Notes: a model not told the origin generated them from the sequence alone. 64,000 nucleotides of DNA from Tigriopus japonicus (GCA_010645155.1 CM021314.1:1760940-1824939), one strand, 5' to 3'; shown: positions 51,792-63,095, counted from the stretch's first letter. Numbers and translations: made by a program.

Positions 51792-54675
51792 AAGGACGAC
51801 ACAAATGCCCGAGGACCCAGAAGACAACATGGATGCCAATCAAGGGGCCCTGGTAATCAACAAAGGAGAATTGCTTCCTCAGCATCACCACTACCATCAT
51901 CAACAACAACAACAACATCAGCAGCACACCGATCATGATCCGCCGTTGGTCCATCAAGTTAATCCGACAGCGAGCACTAATACTGGTCATAGCCTTTCTT
52001 CCACATCCTCATCCTCCTCGTCTTCATCTTCATCTTACTTGACCCAACAACGTAAGCCCAAGCGGTCCATTGGTGTAGTGGAACCACGGGTGGTGGTGAA
52101 GCTTCGGGTTCCCAATAAAGATGAACAAGACAAAGACCTCAAGAAAGCGGGGCATTCGCTCGGTCCTGGAACAACCACCACGAGCACGATGACCGCAAAG
52201 AAGATGGCCAAGAACAAGTCCATTGTGTCGGGACAGAGGCCAAATCACTCGTCAATGAGTGATGGAAGCGAGGACGTGGAACACGAGCACCATTCATTGG
52301 GATTGACCTCCAGCAAATCGAGGAAACGCGAAAGGCGACCTCTCGGGGACGATATACAACGAAAACGGGGTCATAACGAGGACGAGCCAGTCGAGGACTC
52401 TCAAGAACAGAAGGCTTCCAACGCGTTATCGAGGCTCGAACTCGAATTGGGTCCTAATCAAATCAAGCGAGCCAAGAAACCAAGGGTGGCTTCTTCGGTC
52501 GAGTCGGATGATAATAACCACCAATTGGGTTTGAATCGATTGAGCATAACCAAAACATTACCCGAGCACTTCAAGAGAGCCCTTGAGCGAAGGCGAGAAG
52601 GCTCCTCGTCTTTGGCCTTATTTGAACCAGATGAAACAGTGTCCTCGTCCAAAACCCCAAACACCACTCGACATTGTCAGGTTCGGTTGCAAAAATTGGA
52701 CGTGTCCCAATATGATGACGAAAGCGAATCTGATCATCGTCATCATCATCAACAACAACAACGACTTCCCTCCATATCTTCCAATGAAAGTAGCTCTGGG
52801 GATGAGGATGAGGACTCGGACGATTCCGAGAAAAGCGCCTTTATCCAACATGGGCAAAGTCTTCCCACTTTCAGTGACTTGGCAGCCGCTTTCCAGGAGT
52901 GTAATCAAAAAGAATCCAGAAGAAAAAGGGTCTCCAAGGGAACGACCGGCAATATATCGGCATTAACAATTGCAAAGAGAAGTGAAAAAGAGGGGCGGGA
53001 ATCTGAGTGTGGCCAGCATGGAACTGTTCCAATGTCCTCTCGCCTGACAGGGAACCCAACCTCAAGCAGCAATAGCAATAGCAGTAGCAGCTTCCAGACT
53101 GGTTCCGGTGGTTCTCGGGCAGGAAGAAGTAAATCATCGGAAAGAGATAGGAGTGCAATAATAGCCATTTCTGGAAGTGACACGGGGAAAAAGTCCGCTG
53201 AGACTCGACGGGGTTGGGAAGACAAGGAGAATGCTCGAAACAATCCGAATTATGCCACCCACTCGCCTTCCAAGAAGGTCGATGGGGCCACCAACATTGA
53301 GACGTCGCCAGATAAACCCACGAAAGCCATTAAGATACCCCCAACCTTCTGCCAACTCTCCTTAGAGAACGTGGTCTTCACTAAAAGGGCACCGAAAGTT
53401 AGCTCATCTCAAAGAGTGGATGCCAACAACGTGAGCTCAAGCAATGTCGCAGATTCTTCCTGCTCAACAACAGACACGAATGCTGCGAGTAGTCCAAGAA
53501 AAACATGGCCAGCACTTCCAAGTAGAAAAAAGAGAACACAAGGGAGCTCATTAAGCACAAAAAGGAATGAGAGGGGAACACATGGAGCAGGAGGGCACAC
53601 TGAGGAACACAAACAAGAAAAAGTTCATGTAGAGGAAAAAAAGCCAGAACAGCACGTTCTCGTGGCCGAGGTCGAGACCAAGAAGGTCCAAGAGGTGAAT
53701 TCAGACCATTTTCCCACACCAGTCTCTTCCTCTTCCTCCTCTTCCTCATCCGAAAGTGGATCTATGAAGTATGTTCACAACTCGACCACCATTGGGAAAC
53801 ACGCCAATCTGAGCCAAGACTACGAAACCTTATTCAACCCGATAGAGTCTCTCCAAGCCCATCACGAGGACCTTGCTTCCTCTGAGATGAGCTTGAACGA
53901 CAACGGGAAATCCAGTCAAGCTTCCAATCTCTTGGATATGCCTCTACTTGATGAGTTGGGACAGTCCCACATGAGTGATTGGCATGACTTTGTCTCGCAT
54001 CCACAACATCAGAACGACGACGCCTCCGCTTCATCCGCTCCACATGACCACCAAACCGAAGGAACTCCAACCAGAACTGATTGCTATTTAAAAGCAGTGT
54101 CTCCCCACAAGATCCTCTCGGATACTCGAGGCTCAGCCTCTTCTCAAATAATCACCCCAGCTCCAGATGGGACAGATAAAGTCAATGTATTTAGTAGCCA
54201 GGCACTGTTGAAGCGAAGACGGGAGGCGCGGACAGTGTCCAAATCAGATATGGCCACACAGGCTGTGGAGGAGGATATTTCCAGCCTCGTAGACCACACC
54301 ACCACCATCACCACCAACGAGGACACAATCAAAATTGCATCTCGACCAATTGTCACTTTAGCCCCTCAAGAACCCAGAGCTCTGAAGAAGAAGAGTAAAC
54401 CTCATTTCACCTTTGCCAAGGAACCTCAAAGTCAATGGATGTACTGTGATATCGAATCCTGCAACTTCTGGACCCGAAAACCCGAGCGGATGAAGAGACA
54501 CAAACTGTGCCACACCTCTGGACATCACAAGAATTTCGAGTGCCCAGATTGCGGCCTCAGATTCTACTCCTTGCCTAAGATGTTGAAACATGATCGGAAG
54601 AAGCACACTGGGATCAAAGACTACGAGTGTCGATTGTGTGGAGCCGAGGTCTCTGATATTGGAGTCCACATGAGG
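51792..54675 (+). CDS. Gene B exon 2: conserved motifs and zinc fingers 1-3
   Basis: The exon encodes residues 1264-2225. IGVVEPRVVVK (1357-1367) and LPEHFK (1520-1525) match gene A in the same order. Runs of His/Gln, Ser and Asp/Glu separate them. The fingers are finger 1 (C2149-x4-C2154, H2167, H2171), finger 2 (C2181, C2184, H2197, H2202) and the short finger 3 (C2210, C2213, H2223), interrupted by the intron after Arg2225. Finger 2 differs from that of gene A at only three of 24 positions, while the disordered parts barely align. This is the pattern expected of old duplicates under strong selection on the fingers. Confidence 0.92.
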
Positions 54676-54740
54676 GTAAGTTTCTCAGACTCAGTTTTCA
54701 CGTCTGGCTTGAAATAACCTTTAGTTGTTGTTTTTCTCAG
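54676..54740 (+). other. Gene B intron 2 (65 bp), splits finger 3
   Basis: A very short phase-0 intron, GTAAGT to TTTTTCTCAG, between HMR and VH of finger 3. Reading through it meets a stop (TAA at 54715-54717) that would truncate the protein after finger 3. Confidence 0.92.
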
Positions 54741-56372
54741 GTCCATTACGAGCCCAATTCTCACCCGTGTAAGATTTGTGCCCTCCAGTTCAAGCATCGG
54801 AACTCCCTCGTTCGTCACATGTGCCAACACACTGGGGAACAGTTCCGTTGTGGGCGTTGCGAAGGTGTGTTCGTGAACCTCGAGGAGCTGAATCAACACA
54901 TTCGACGTGAACACCCTCATTCATCTGAAGCTCAAGAAAACCAGATCATGAACCCCATGAGTGAGAGTGAAGACTCGGACGACCCTCCGACACCCATGGA
55001 ACAGAGACCCAAGTCACCTATAGTGATGGAGGTCTCGGTTCCCAAAGCTCCTTTGCCCAAGATCCCGATTAGTCGCATGCCTAATACTCGTCGAAGCTCT
55101 CCTAAAGTGACCATGTCAAGAAAAACGGCTCAATTGAGGACCACCAATGCCTTGAATAGTTTCCAGACTTCAATCATGGCTCAAACTCCTCAGATCTCAG
55201 CCTTGACGAACTCAGGCAGTGGACAGTATGCTCTGGCGTTCCCTGGAACCACGACCACTCCCATCTTGGTGGATTGTAACGGTTTTGTGCTCCAGAACCT
55301 CACTTGGGATGGACAAACTCAATTCCAGCAGACCCAGGCCCACCAGCAACAGCAGCAACAACATCAACAACAACCACAGCCACCTGTTCAGTTCTTCCAA
55401 AGCATCAATGGTGCCGTCTCTCAGGGAGGGCTACAGTTTGCTTCCCAACCTCAGTCGTATTTCTCCTTTGGTAATCAAATTTACAGCACTTCAGTCCCAT
55501 TTCCACAAGACGGCTTGAGTAATGGCCCTCAAGGAATCCTCGAGATTCCCCACGAGGGCTTTACCATTCCCGTTCAAGATAATCAGCTCAAATTTGAGAT
55601 CATTGATACCCCCACTTTGGAACCAACGATGACAAGGCCAGCAGTGCTCAAGGAGAATCCTGTGGACATTGCCATGAAAGAGATCATGGATATTCATGTG
55701 GTGAGCATTGAGGACAACGAGATCCAAGAGATTGCCAAGCCACCATCGTCTTCACACCAGTCATTGAGTGCCAATCACAACCCCGACGAGAATAACGACG
55801 ACGACGATGATGATGATGAGGTCATGATTCTTGAAATGCCATCCTCCCATACTCCTCGTCAAGAACCAATAACAAGATCCATCAAATCCGAGCCCATTGC
55901 TTTCCTAGAAGAAGAGCAAGACGAGGAGGAGGAGGTGATGAGCTCTAAAAGTAGTGGAAGTGAACATCCAGGCTCCCAAATAAATTCCATCCACGAGGAC
56001 GCGAGAAAAGAACCAATAAAGGAGAAATCGGGCTCCTCGGCGTCTCCCAAATTGACCATCGAAGCCAATTCCGTCCAACATCAGTTGGAAAGTTTCTCGT
56101 CCAAATTGAAAGAGCTCCGAAGCGGCTTCGGAGCATCATCGCCTTACCCATCATCATCATTATTCTCGGCGTCCCCGCGTGCTTCAAGCGGAAGGATTGG
56201 GGAAAAGAAAGGCCAAGACCCAGCTCAATCAGAGACTACTTCATTGGCCACCCATCAGAACAAAGACCTCGATCTGTCGCCCAAAAAGCAGGAATATAAG
56301 TGCGAGAAGTGCAGCCGAGTCTACAAATACCTCGAGTTCTTGAAGGTCCACCAGAAACGTTGTTCCGCTTAA
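54741..56372 (+). CDS. Gene B exon 3: rest of finger 3, fingers 4-5, disordered linker and terminal C2HC finger
   Basis: The exon encodes residues 2226-2768. H2227 completes finger 3. Finger 4 is C2235, C2238, H2251, H2255 and finger 5 is C2262, C2265, H2278, H2283; the linker between them is TGEQFR, one residue shorter than in gene A. A Gln-rich segment, one ILEIP motif (2491-2495) and an acidic run leading into VMILEM (from 2586, SUMO-interaction-like) follow, then IKSEP (2606-2610, a SUMO attachment consensus). The final finger is C2746-x2-C2749-x12-H2762-x3-C2766, again C2HC. The stop codon is TAA. No AATAAA lies close downstream on this strand. Confidence 0.92.
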   Translation, partial: VHYEPNSHPCKICALQFKHRNSLVRHMCQHTGEQFRCGRCEGVFVNLEELNQHIRREHPHSSEAQENQIMNPMSESEDSDDPPTPMEQRPKSPIVMEVSVPKAPLPKIPISRMPNTRRSSPKVTMSRKTAQLRTTNALNSFQTSIMAQTPQISALTNSGSGQYALAFPGTTTTPILVDCNGFVLQNLTWDGQTQFQQTQAHQQQQQQHQQQPQPPVQFFQSINGAVSQGGLQFASQPQSYFSFGNQIYSTSVPFPQDGLSNGPQGILEIPHEGFTIPVQDNQLKFEIIDTPTLEPTMTRPAVLKENPVDIAMKEIMDIHVVSIEDNEIQEIAKPPSSSHQSLSANHNPDENNDDDDDDDEVMILEMPSSHTPRQEPITRSIKSEPIAFLEEEQDEEEEVMSSKSSGSEHPGSQINSIHEDARKEPIKEKSGSSASPKLTIEANSVQHQLESFSSKLKELRSGFGASSPYPSSSLFSASPRASSGRIGEKKGQDPAQSETTSLATHQNKDLDLSPKKQEYKCEKCSRVYKYLEFLKVHQKRCSA

Positions 56373-59266
56373 GGCGCTCATAATGAGTGCATTATTCGGG
56401 CGCCTATTATTAATGTGGCAATGAAAGGTCTCCCCGTTTAGGAGTGTGGAAAGGTGGACAGAGCGACCAACACTTGCTTGCTTAGTTGCTTGTTCGTTCT
56501 TGGCCAAGTTTCTTCTCTCGATTCCCTTGAGTGGAAGGGATCCCCACTGGAACAAATCCTCGAAACTGCTTCCTTCCATCATCGCTCCATCCCGAAGATC
56601 TTCTCTTCGTTCCAAGGAGAAAAGTTGCTACAATGTGTAGGAACAAAAATGGGAACGAAGCAGACTTTCTCAATACCGGAGGGAATACAAGAAGATAGAA
56701 GAAAAGAGGAGGCAAAAGCCAAAGTGAATTGAAGAGTGGGGAGTTCCCTTCTCCGCTTGGCCTTCTTCTTCTTCGTCTACTTTGCTTTTCGAACACAGAA
56801 AGAGAGAAAGAAAGAAAGATAGAAAGAAAGAAAGGGCGACACCAAAGTAAGGGAAGAAGAACAAGTCGAACGGTGAACCAACCGAGAGGAGTTGTTGAGT
56901 GCCTAAAAAGGGACGGGTATTCCCTCCGGACTTACTTGTTCAGACGTTTCAGTGGCTTGTTGTACCATCCATAGAACGATCCACCCCACCCTTGGCTCTT
57001 CATGTGGCCACACTAACATACTCTGTATGTAGAAGTAGAAGCTCTCTGGCACGCACACCATCACGCACAAAGACGAGATCTTCTTCTTGGTCCAAGAAAT
57101 TGGTGGGACCGAGCGCTCAGGAATGGCACAAAGAAGAAGAAGAAGATGATGATGATGATGAAGGAGCAGATGGAGAAGGTTGAAGGGGAGGAAAAGTCGG
57201 GCTCAACATCTTTGGCTACGTTTTCTTCTTCTCGGCCATGTTGATGATGACGACGATGATGATGACAGGAACGAGAACTAAATAGAACGCGCAACTCGTC
57301 TCCTCTTCGACTTGAGATCATTTGGAACGGACCAGATTCTTACCTCGATCCCTTTATGGAAACAATCCCTATCAAGCAATCCGCGGCGACCATGTTCCAC
57401 GGATCATAAAGATACATCTGTGATAGATAAACCGTAAAACCAACACTAAATGCCAAATTGTACAATGTAACTCCGAGACTCGTGAGTGTCTCGTTCTGTT
57501 GAAGAAGAAAGCATTCAGTCATCATCCACCTATCAGTTGTACCAATCAATTTGATGTTGTTTACGATCTCGCTTTCATTCATCTAATATCCACGAACAAT
57601 ATAGCAAACCATCTCTACTCACGATCTGTTATTATTGACGGCCGATTTTGACTTTTCCCAGTGGAATCAGGTAGTGGTTGCACAGTTAACAAAGCCTGAA
57701 ACCTTCTTAGATTAGATTTGTCTCGGTTCCTCGGGAGGTCTCCCCTTACTCGCTTCTTGATCTAATTTGCCTCAATTTACCAAAAATCTCACACACTGGT
57801 GAGTAGGTAGGTATGTCAGTGGGTACTAGGTGTTGATGTTGGTGGTGCAGAATAGAGACCGTTGCACTTTCAACCATGGAATAAGACAGCTTTCAGAGTG
57901 TCTAAGCGGGATGGCCGCTCGGACCAAGAATCACGTTTCAAAGAGCAAAACTTTAGAATTGAATTTCACTCAAGCGGAAGGAAATGAGGAAGGAGGAATT
58001 GGTTCCGTTTATCTTTTCATGGGATTTTTGATCATTGCCTTAACAAAAAAGCATTTATTATTAAGTTTGAGACTTTAAGCGAGGAGATGAAAGAGCGAAG
58101 AAGTAGACGACTATATTTAAAGTGGGAAAGAGTTTGTCATTGGTCACGCAACCTATGTTTACATTCATTCCAGTATACCTAAAAAAACATTGCCATTTTT
58201 TGAAACCGAAAAATAAAACGAGATCAATTTTGTGATGTGCTTGCGTTACCAAATTTTGCTTGCTTTTTTCAGGCATATTGTTTTTGTTTTTTGTTGTGTT
58301 GTTTTTCTGGCATATTGTATATGTATTGGACAAAGATCTCTTAGCCAAAACTGAAACCTGCACAATTCAGCTGAAACTTGCACATGCGCGTGAAGAATAA
58401 TGGCTAATCGAAATTTGTAAATGCGGGAAATAATTTATGCCATCACTACTGCACATATGAGCCAGTAGGAAAACACTCTAAAGTTTTCCATTCAACAAAC
58501 AAAGACTCATATTAGATTGGTAAAATGAATCATAAAGATCACAGAAACCACTACTTTCTACCTTACAAGTCTAATCGTCATTCTTTTCTGCATAGTCTTT
58601 ACCATGATAAAAGTCAAATTTGAATTTAAATTGTCCGTATCAAGTACCTCCGTATGCCTAAAGTCATTGCAATTGCCATTGAACCATCCAATTTGGTTTC
58701 GTTTTTGCTCTGAGTAAGCATATTTGGTGAGCCTTTTCGGCTTAAATACAAACTAACTTGTTGGCAGAGAAAGTTGCGTCTATTTGAATATCCTCCATTA
58801 ATGCTCATGTATGGCCTCGTTGGAGCAGCCAGAACCATTTAAGAAGTAATCAGAGAATGCAAATTTTGGCTCGTTTCCGCATTCAAATAACCAACAAAAC
58901 TGCTAAATGGGACACTATATAGAATACTCTTTTCTCCCCTAGCTGAATTACCACGATTTGCCATACCAAGAAAAGACTCAAAAGGAGACCAAATTTGGAA
59001 CACAAACGAGGTCAGAAAGGAACTGAGTCTTAAAGAGAGCTCTTGGATCCTGAGATGGTTTTATGGCCAGAGAGGTTAAGAATTCCAGCTCTCCCTTTTC
59101 GCTTAATTTCCACCCCATTTGTTGTCAGTCTTTGTGAGTGCTTCTCAAGTCATCCCATGGACCTTCAAGAAAGGCCGTAAATTCCATGTTGAAGAGAAGG
59201 TGTATTTCCAAACACAAGAGTAATAAGCATAATACGTTGGGTTTTCTTTGGAACAAAGCTTTCATA
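56373..59266. other. Region between gene B and the SCHIP1-like ORF, no established gene
   Basis: The first part presumably holds the gene B 3' UTR. A GAAA-type microsatellite lies at 56798-56835 and GAT repeats near 57145-57165 and 57240-57266. On the minus strand two short open segments have acceptable splice sites (57623-57695 and 57446-57495), but no complete gene can be built from them with confidence. Confidence 0.45.
56798..56835 (+). repeat. GAAA-rich microsatellite
   Basis: Tandem GAAA/GAGA units with a few variants, just downstream of gene B. Confidence 0.85.
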
Positions 59267-60217
59267 TCACAAGAGATTATCCGTTAGTTCACTGATCTCC
59301 TCAAGCATGGAGTCTTGTTTGCTCAAGAGGTCATCACGCTCTTCAAGAAGGTCCATGAGAAACTCATTGAGGGCTTTCACAGTGTTGGTCAGCCCCATGA
59401 CAATTCGTTTCAATTCAAGTGGATCAGTGCTCAGCAAGGTCTGCCAAGATAACCGATCGGCCCCAATACGTTTGGAACTGGCCCTTTCCAACTGTTGTTG
59501 TTGTTGGACTTGAAGTTGTGGATCTATAATTGGGAACGACGAGTCTCGAAGTAGCTTGTAGTAGGCCTTGGTCAAAAGTTTGGCTTTTCTGAAAGACACA
59601 TCCTCGGAGTCCTGGATTTTCCTGGCCAGAATCTTGTGCAAGTTCGTTTCCAACGAAGGCAATGCATTGGGCCTTGGGCCTTGAGCACTTCCTCCCAGAC
59701 ACTGAACACTCGCGCAATTGGATCCCAGGGACATGGGACCACTCGAGGGAGAATCTGCGATCGATATCGACGACGGTGCCAAGGACAGGAATTGTTCGCC
59801 AGGATCGGCAGCGGGCAAAGTTTTGCACATTTCAATTTCATCCACCGTTTCATTTTCATCGAAAGTCAGTGTATAAAGGTCGAGGACAAACCGGCTGTCC
59901 TTTTTATAATGTCGTTTCGTTTGGGGCTGAACCAGTCTGGAACGCATGGTGGTGAGATTGTGCAACTCATATTCGGAAGGCAAGGACGAAGGCTGGTATT
60001 CTCTCAGGCCATCCTCCCAGGTATGGGCTCTTTTGAACCCCGGTGGGAAGGCCATTATGGTTTTCGGTTGGGTGGTGGTCCCCATAGCATCATCCTCAGC
60101 GAAGCCATTATCGCTGATATCCTCAAACATCTTGGATCCAAACGCCTGTGGAGTGAGAGATCCTTCCCGACTGGAAGTCTCGCCTCCAACGAGAAAGCTT
60201 GTCGACGACGACATCAT
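59267..60217 (-). CDS. SCHIP1-like coiled-coil protein (C-terminal exon or whole protein)
   Basis: A 316-codon frame from ATG at 60217 to TGA at 59267-59269. The frame stays open further upstream to an acceptor-like site at about 60370 but has no earlier ATG. The last 55 residues form a leucine-rich coiled coil: LNEFLMDLLEERDDLL followed by QDSMLEEISELT. From memory of the family, this matches the C-terminal coiled coil of schwannomin-interacting protein 1 (LNE, RDEL, QDAML, DLT in register). FEZ proteins have a related but less similar helix. In Drosophila, Schip1 acts with Expanded in Hippo signalling. The rest of the protein, including a Gln run before the coil, does not recall SCHIP1, so the family call is tentative. 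Confidence 0.55.
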   Translation of the reverse strand: MMSSSTSFLVGGETSSREGSLTPQAFGSKMFEDISDNGFAEDDAMGTTTQPKTIMAFPPGFKRAHTWEDGLREYQPSSLPSEYELHNLTTMRSRLVQPQTKRHYKKDSRFVLDLYTLTFDENETVDEIEMCKTLPAADPGEQFLSLAPSSISIADSPSSGPMSLGSNCASVQCLGGSAQGPRPNALPSLETNLHKILARKIQDSEDVSFRKAKLLTKAYYKLLRDSSFPIIDPQLQVQQQQQLERASSKRIGADRLSWQTLLSTDPLELKRIVMGLTNTVKALNEFLMDLLEERDDLLSKQDSMLEEISELTDNLL

Positions 60218-60631
60218 GGATTTCAATTGGAATTGAATACTCCGTAAATTATTCAATGGATCCCGGAACCCCTCTCTCTCTCTCTCTTTCTCTTTCTGGG
60301 TCCATGCGACGACAACTGGTGTAGCAGTTTTCCGTGATAAGCCCTCAATGGAACATTTCAAAAGATGGACTGAATTACAACGGGGGACTCATAGAGTGAA
60401 GAAAGGCTCGACTGGATGAAACGTTGCAATCCCATCGTCTCCCACTAGGCTCGACTTCCTTCCATCCATCCTTCGTCACCGAGTTTTGGAAATGAGATGT
60501 GTCGCACTCGCTCACTCAAAATGGAAATCTTTTCTTCTGCAATTCTGGTTCTGTGTCGCTCGCTTTCTTGGGCAACACTAGTAGTTGGGGAAAAAGAAAA
60601 TCCCCATCAAGAGGGAACTGGAGACATACAC

Positions 60632-60651
60632 ACCAACCAACCAACCAACCC
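60632..60651 (+). repeat. (CCAA)n short tandem repeat
   Basis: Four to five CCAA units upstream of the minus-strand SCHIP1-like frame. Confidence 0.75.
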
Positions 60652-61273
60652 ACTCACTCACAAGCTCACGGAGTAATGCAGCAGGAGATTGAGAGAAATG
60701 GCAAAGTCCACAAATGGATCGAAGTACGGCAAAGAAACTTGAAAATCCTTTTACAGAGATATCAAAGGACTTGGGCGGAAAAGATGGGATTCGGCCCTCT
60801 TTGCTCATCCATCCACATGCACCAAAATAAACGCCTCTAAAGATCAACAGCTGATTTCCCCCGCTTGGCACTCACAGGTATGAAACACAACTGACAAAGG
60901 CGGAAATCCGTGAACATTCAACGGGGGCTTGACTACCTTCAAAATTGTTGGATCGGAACCACTGATGACGACCACACGGATGCACACACACACGTAATAA
61001 GCTTAACGACATTTTTTTTTCTTGAGTCAGGATGATTCTAAATGCACGACACAGACATTTTAAATCTCTTTCATCTCACACTCTCGTACCCAAATCAGCA
61101 CTTCAACCTGAAACCAAGGATAGATAATCGAGAGCAAAATCATTCATGGTGACTTTTCCGTTTCAAGTCAAACGTACTGAATAAGGCAAACCAGAACATA
61201 GTAAGTCATCCATACCGGCCATGGACATGCGATCATTATTATCATCATCATGCCAGGTAGAGTAAGTGGATAC

Positions 61274-61528
61274 TTGTAAAATCCGAGTCAGTTTGATTTT
61301 CCCCCTGACTTCGGCGTCCGAAGCAACGAGCTTCCACACAATCATCTCTTTGAAAACTTGACGCAGGAGATCGTCATGCACACTGAAGGACATCTGAATG
61401 ATACTGGTGGAGGAGCTGACTCGAAAGAGCGGACACTTTAGAGCTGGTTCAACAAGAGTTATTTTAGTAAAATCCATCAGGAATATCAAAGTGAGATTGC
61501 CAAGACAATTTGGATTGTGAGAGGGTAA
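61274..61528 (-). CDS. Candidate internal exon of an unidentified minus-strand gene
   Basis: The minus strand shows a strong acceptor (TTCTTCTTTTTCCCTCAG) followed at once by 85 open codons, to a GTATCC donor in phase 0. The peptide is mixed hydrophobic and charged and looks like folded protein (e.g. HDDLLRQVFKEMIVWKL). The donor is weak. An alternative donor at 61216 (CCG/GTATGG) would end in phase 1 and could join in frame to the open frame of the SCHIP1-like ORF at about 60369. I cannot decide whether this belongs to that gene or to a separate one. Confidence 0.35.
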
Positions 61529-61860
61529 CTGAGGGAAAAAGAAGAACTCCTACCTCACAGGCGCTTCGCTTTTCTTTTGAGAGTGATTCAATTTTTTTCA
61601 TCGCATCATATGACAGAAGTTTTTTTCGGCGGAAACAAGTCGAATATGCTAAGATCTAGTAAGGCATACTCGAGCTCAGTCAGATTTGATGCGACTTGAT
61701 TAAAATGCCTCTCTTCCTTCCTTTCATCCTCGTTTTCCATCCTGCTTTGCCTTCTCCAACTTGGGAGTAAAAGTAAACTCGTCGACAGAAAGTTCCGGAA
61801 TAAGATTCAAAATTGGGTAAAACTCCTTTCTTGCATGAAGGTAGTGCGACTAGCAGATAC

Positions 61861-61953
61861 CAATGTACTACATCCACGCAATTTCGTCTCGTACATTTGT
61901 GTTGGAGGTTTGAGCTCAATCTCGGATTGGCTTTTATCAAGGCACATTGACAG
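61861..61953 (-). CDS. Candidate short exon, same minus-strand gene as the 61.3-61.5 kb exon
   Basis: The acceptor is CCTTTAG, followed by 31 open codons to a GTATCT donor, phase 0 at both ends, which fits the phase-0 start of the next candidate exon 332 bp away. The peptide contains IELKPPTQMYETKLRGC. Support is only splice-site form and frame consistency. Confidence 0.25.
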
Positions 61954-62642
61954 CTAAAGGCTTATTGAGGCCAGAGGATCTGTTTGTAGTAGGACCTCCC
62001 CAACCTTGTTCCACCATGCCAAGATCCGCTCTACCAGCGATGAGGGCTTCTCAAGTTCTTTAAAAGGCATAAGTAGGGGCTAAGCCGGCCTTACAAGGTT
62101 TTTAGCGGGTATCATCCTTCGAAATACAGATATAAAGCGATGATGACAGATTAGCTTGGCTAATACGCGGAATATCCACTTAAAGAATGGTGTGTGTCTG
62201 TGGGTGTGGAGTGTGAGCCAGTTTCATTGGTCTGGAAGGGTACAACTCGATTTGTGGAAGGAACAACCAACTTCCTTCGAACTGTAATGCCTTGCGATGT
62301 TTTAGAACAAGGTAAGAAGCAAGGATCTTGCAGGGAAACAGTTACTTATTCATTACACCATCCAACAAACACACTTAAGTACGGTAGATACAGATAAAAT
62401 TGGAGCCAAAAACAGACTAAACGAGTGCACCGTCAGATAAAAGGATTATGGTCGTATTCAAGTGCTCGAGAAAGATATATATTGGAGTTGTTTTCACCAT
62501 TTATAACAACAGGCGCACAATAAAAATGCTGGATCAATGCACTTTTCTCAAAACCAAACTAAAAAGACCTTGCCAAGGAAAGAATGGTCCAACTTGATTC
62601 TTCTAGTGAGAACAAAACAACACTTACGACCGGCAACCTAGA

Positions 62643-62650
62643 TATATAAA
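62643..62650 (+). promoter_or_regulatory. TATA box of a candidate small gene
   Basis: TATATAAA, with plausible start sites about 30-40 bp downstream, 86 bp ahead of an ATG in strong context. Confidence 0.35.
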
Positions 62651-62735
62651 TGGGTATAATGTCGGTTCCCCAGAACAATCAAGTCAATTTCACTTTGTGC
62701 GAGTGCATTGAATGGGTGTTTAAGATACAACAAAG

Positions 62736-62951
62736 ATGGTTGGGATGGTTCTAAAAGAGAAAAATGGTTGTTTTGCCACGACTGTGCCAGAAATGGAAAT
62801 CATTGTGCCACAAGCCACTCTTGAAAGTATTGAGGGCAATTTGGAACAGAGACCACTTTCTTTTTCAGAGTACGTTGAAGTACCTCTGCGTACATCCATA
62901 ACAACCGCGTTTTGTACCCTGCCTCCCCGTACATTGAAGAGAATTGCTTAG
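62736..62951 (+). CDS. Candidate single-exon small protein, 71 codons
   Basis: The ATG has A at -3 and G at +4. The frame (MVGMVLKEKNGCF... to ...RTLKRIA) ends in TAG at 62949-62951, with AATAAA only six bases later (62957-62962) and a TATA box upstream. The codons show a purine-first, pyrimidine-third tendency. No signal peptide, membrane segment or known domain is visible. A good acceptor (CTTTCTTTTTCAG) within the frame means its 3' part could instead be a terminal exon. A minus-strand frame is also open across it. Function unknown. Confidence 0.35.
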   Translation: MVGMVLKEKNGCFATTVPEMEIIVPQATLESIEGNLEQRPLSFSEYVEVPLRTSITTAFCTLPPRTLKRIA

Positions 62952-62956
62952 AAGTT

Positions 62957-62962
62957 AATAAA
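62957..62962 (+). terminator. AATAAA poly(A) signal of the candidate small gene
   Basis: It lies six bases after the TAG stop, so the 3' UTR would be very short. Confidence 0.3.
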
Positions 62963-63095
62963 GTGTTCCACTCTCTCAAGGAGTGGTGCTGAATAAGTAC
63001 ATGGAACGGAGAGCAATGTGGAAAACTATTTTCTCGACACAAAAGACCAGCTTTATAGAGCCGTTATGAGGAACATTCCAATGTCCCTGGCCCTC

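Noticed and set aside
57340..57582. 80-codon minus-strand frame with membrane-like segment, ending at GAG/GTAAGA
   Set aside because: It has a good donor and an internal acceptor, but no partner exon further left in the available space before gene B. The alternative frame through the same acceptor ends in a stop. Undecidable.
57830..58078. + strand frame with a hydrophobic stretch near 58000
   Set aside because: An acceptor-like CAG precedes it, but there is no upstream exon, no poly(A) signal nearby, and its length is within chance expectation.
62194..62312. Possible + strand exon ending CAAG/GTAAGA
   Set aside because: The donor is excellent and the next acceptor (62872) is in frame, but no convincing acceptor or start lies upstream, and the region is also open on the minus strand.
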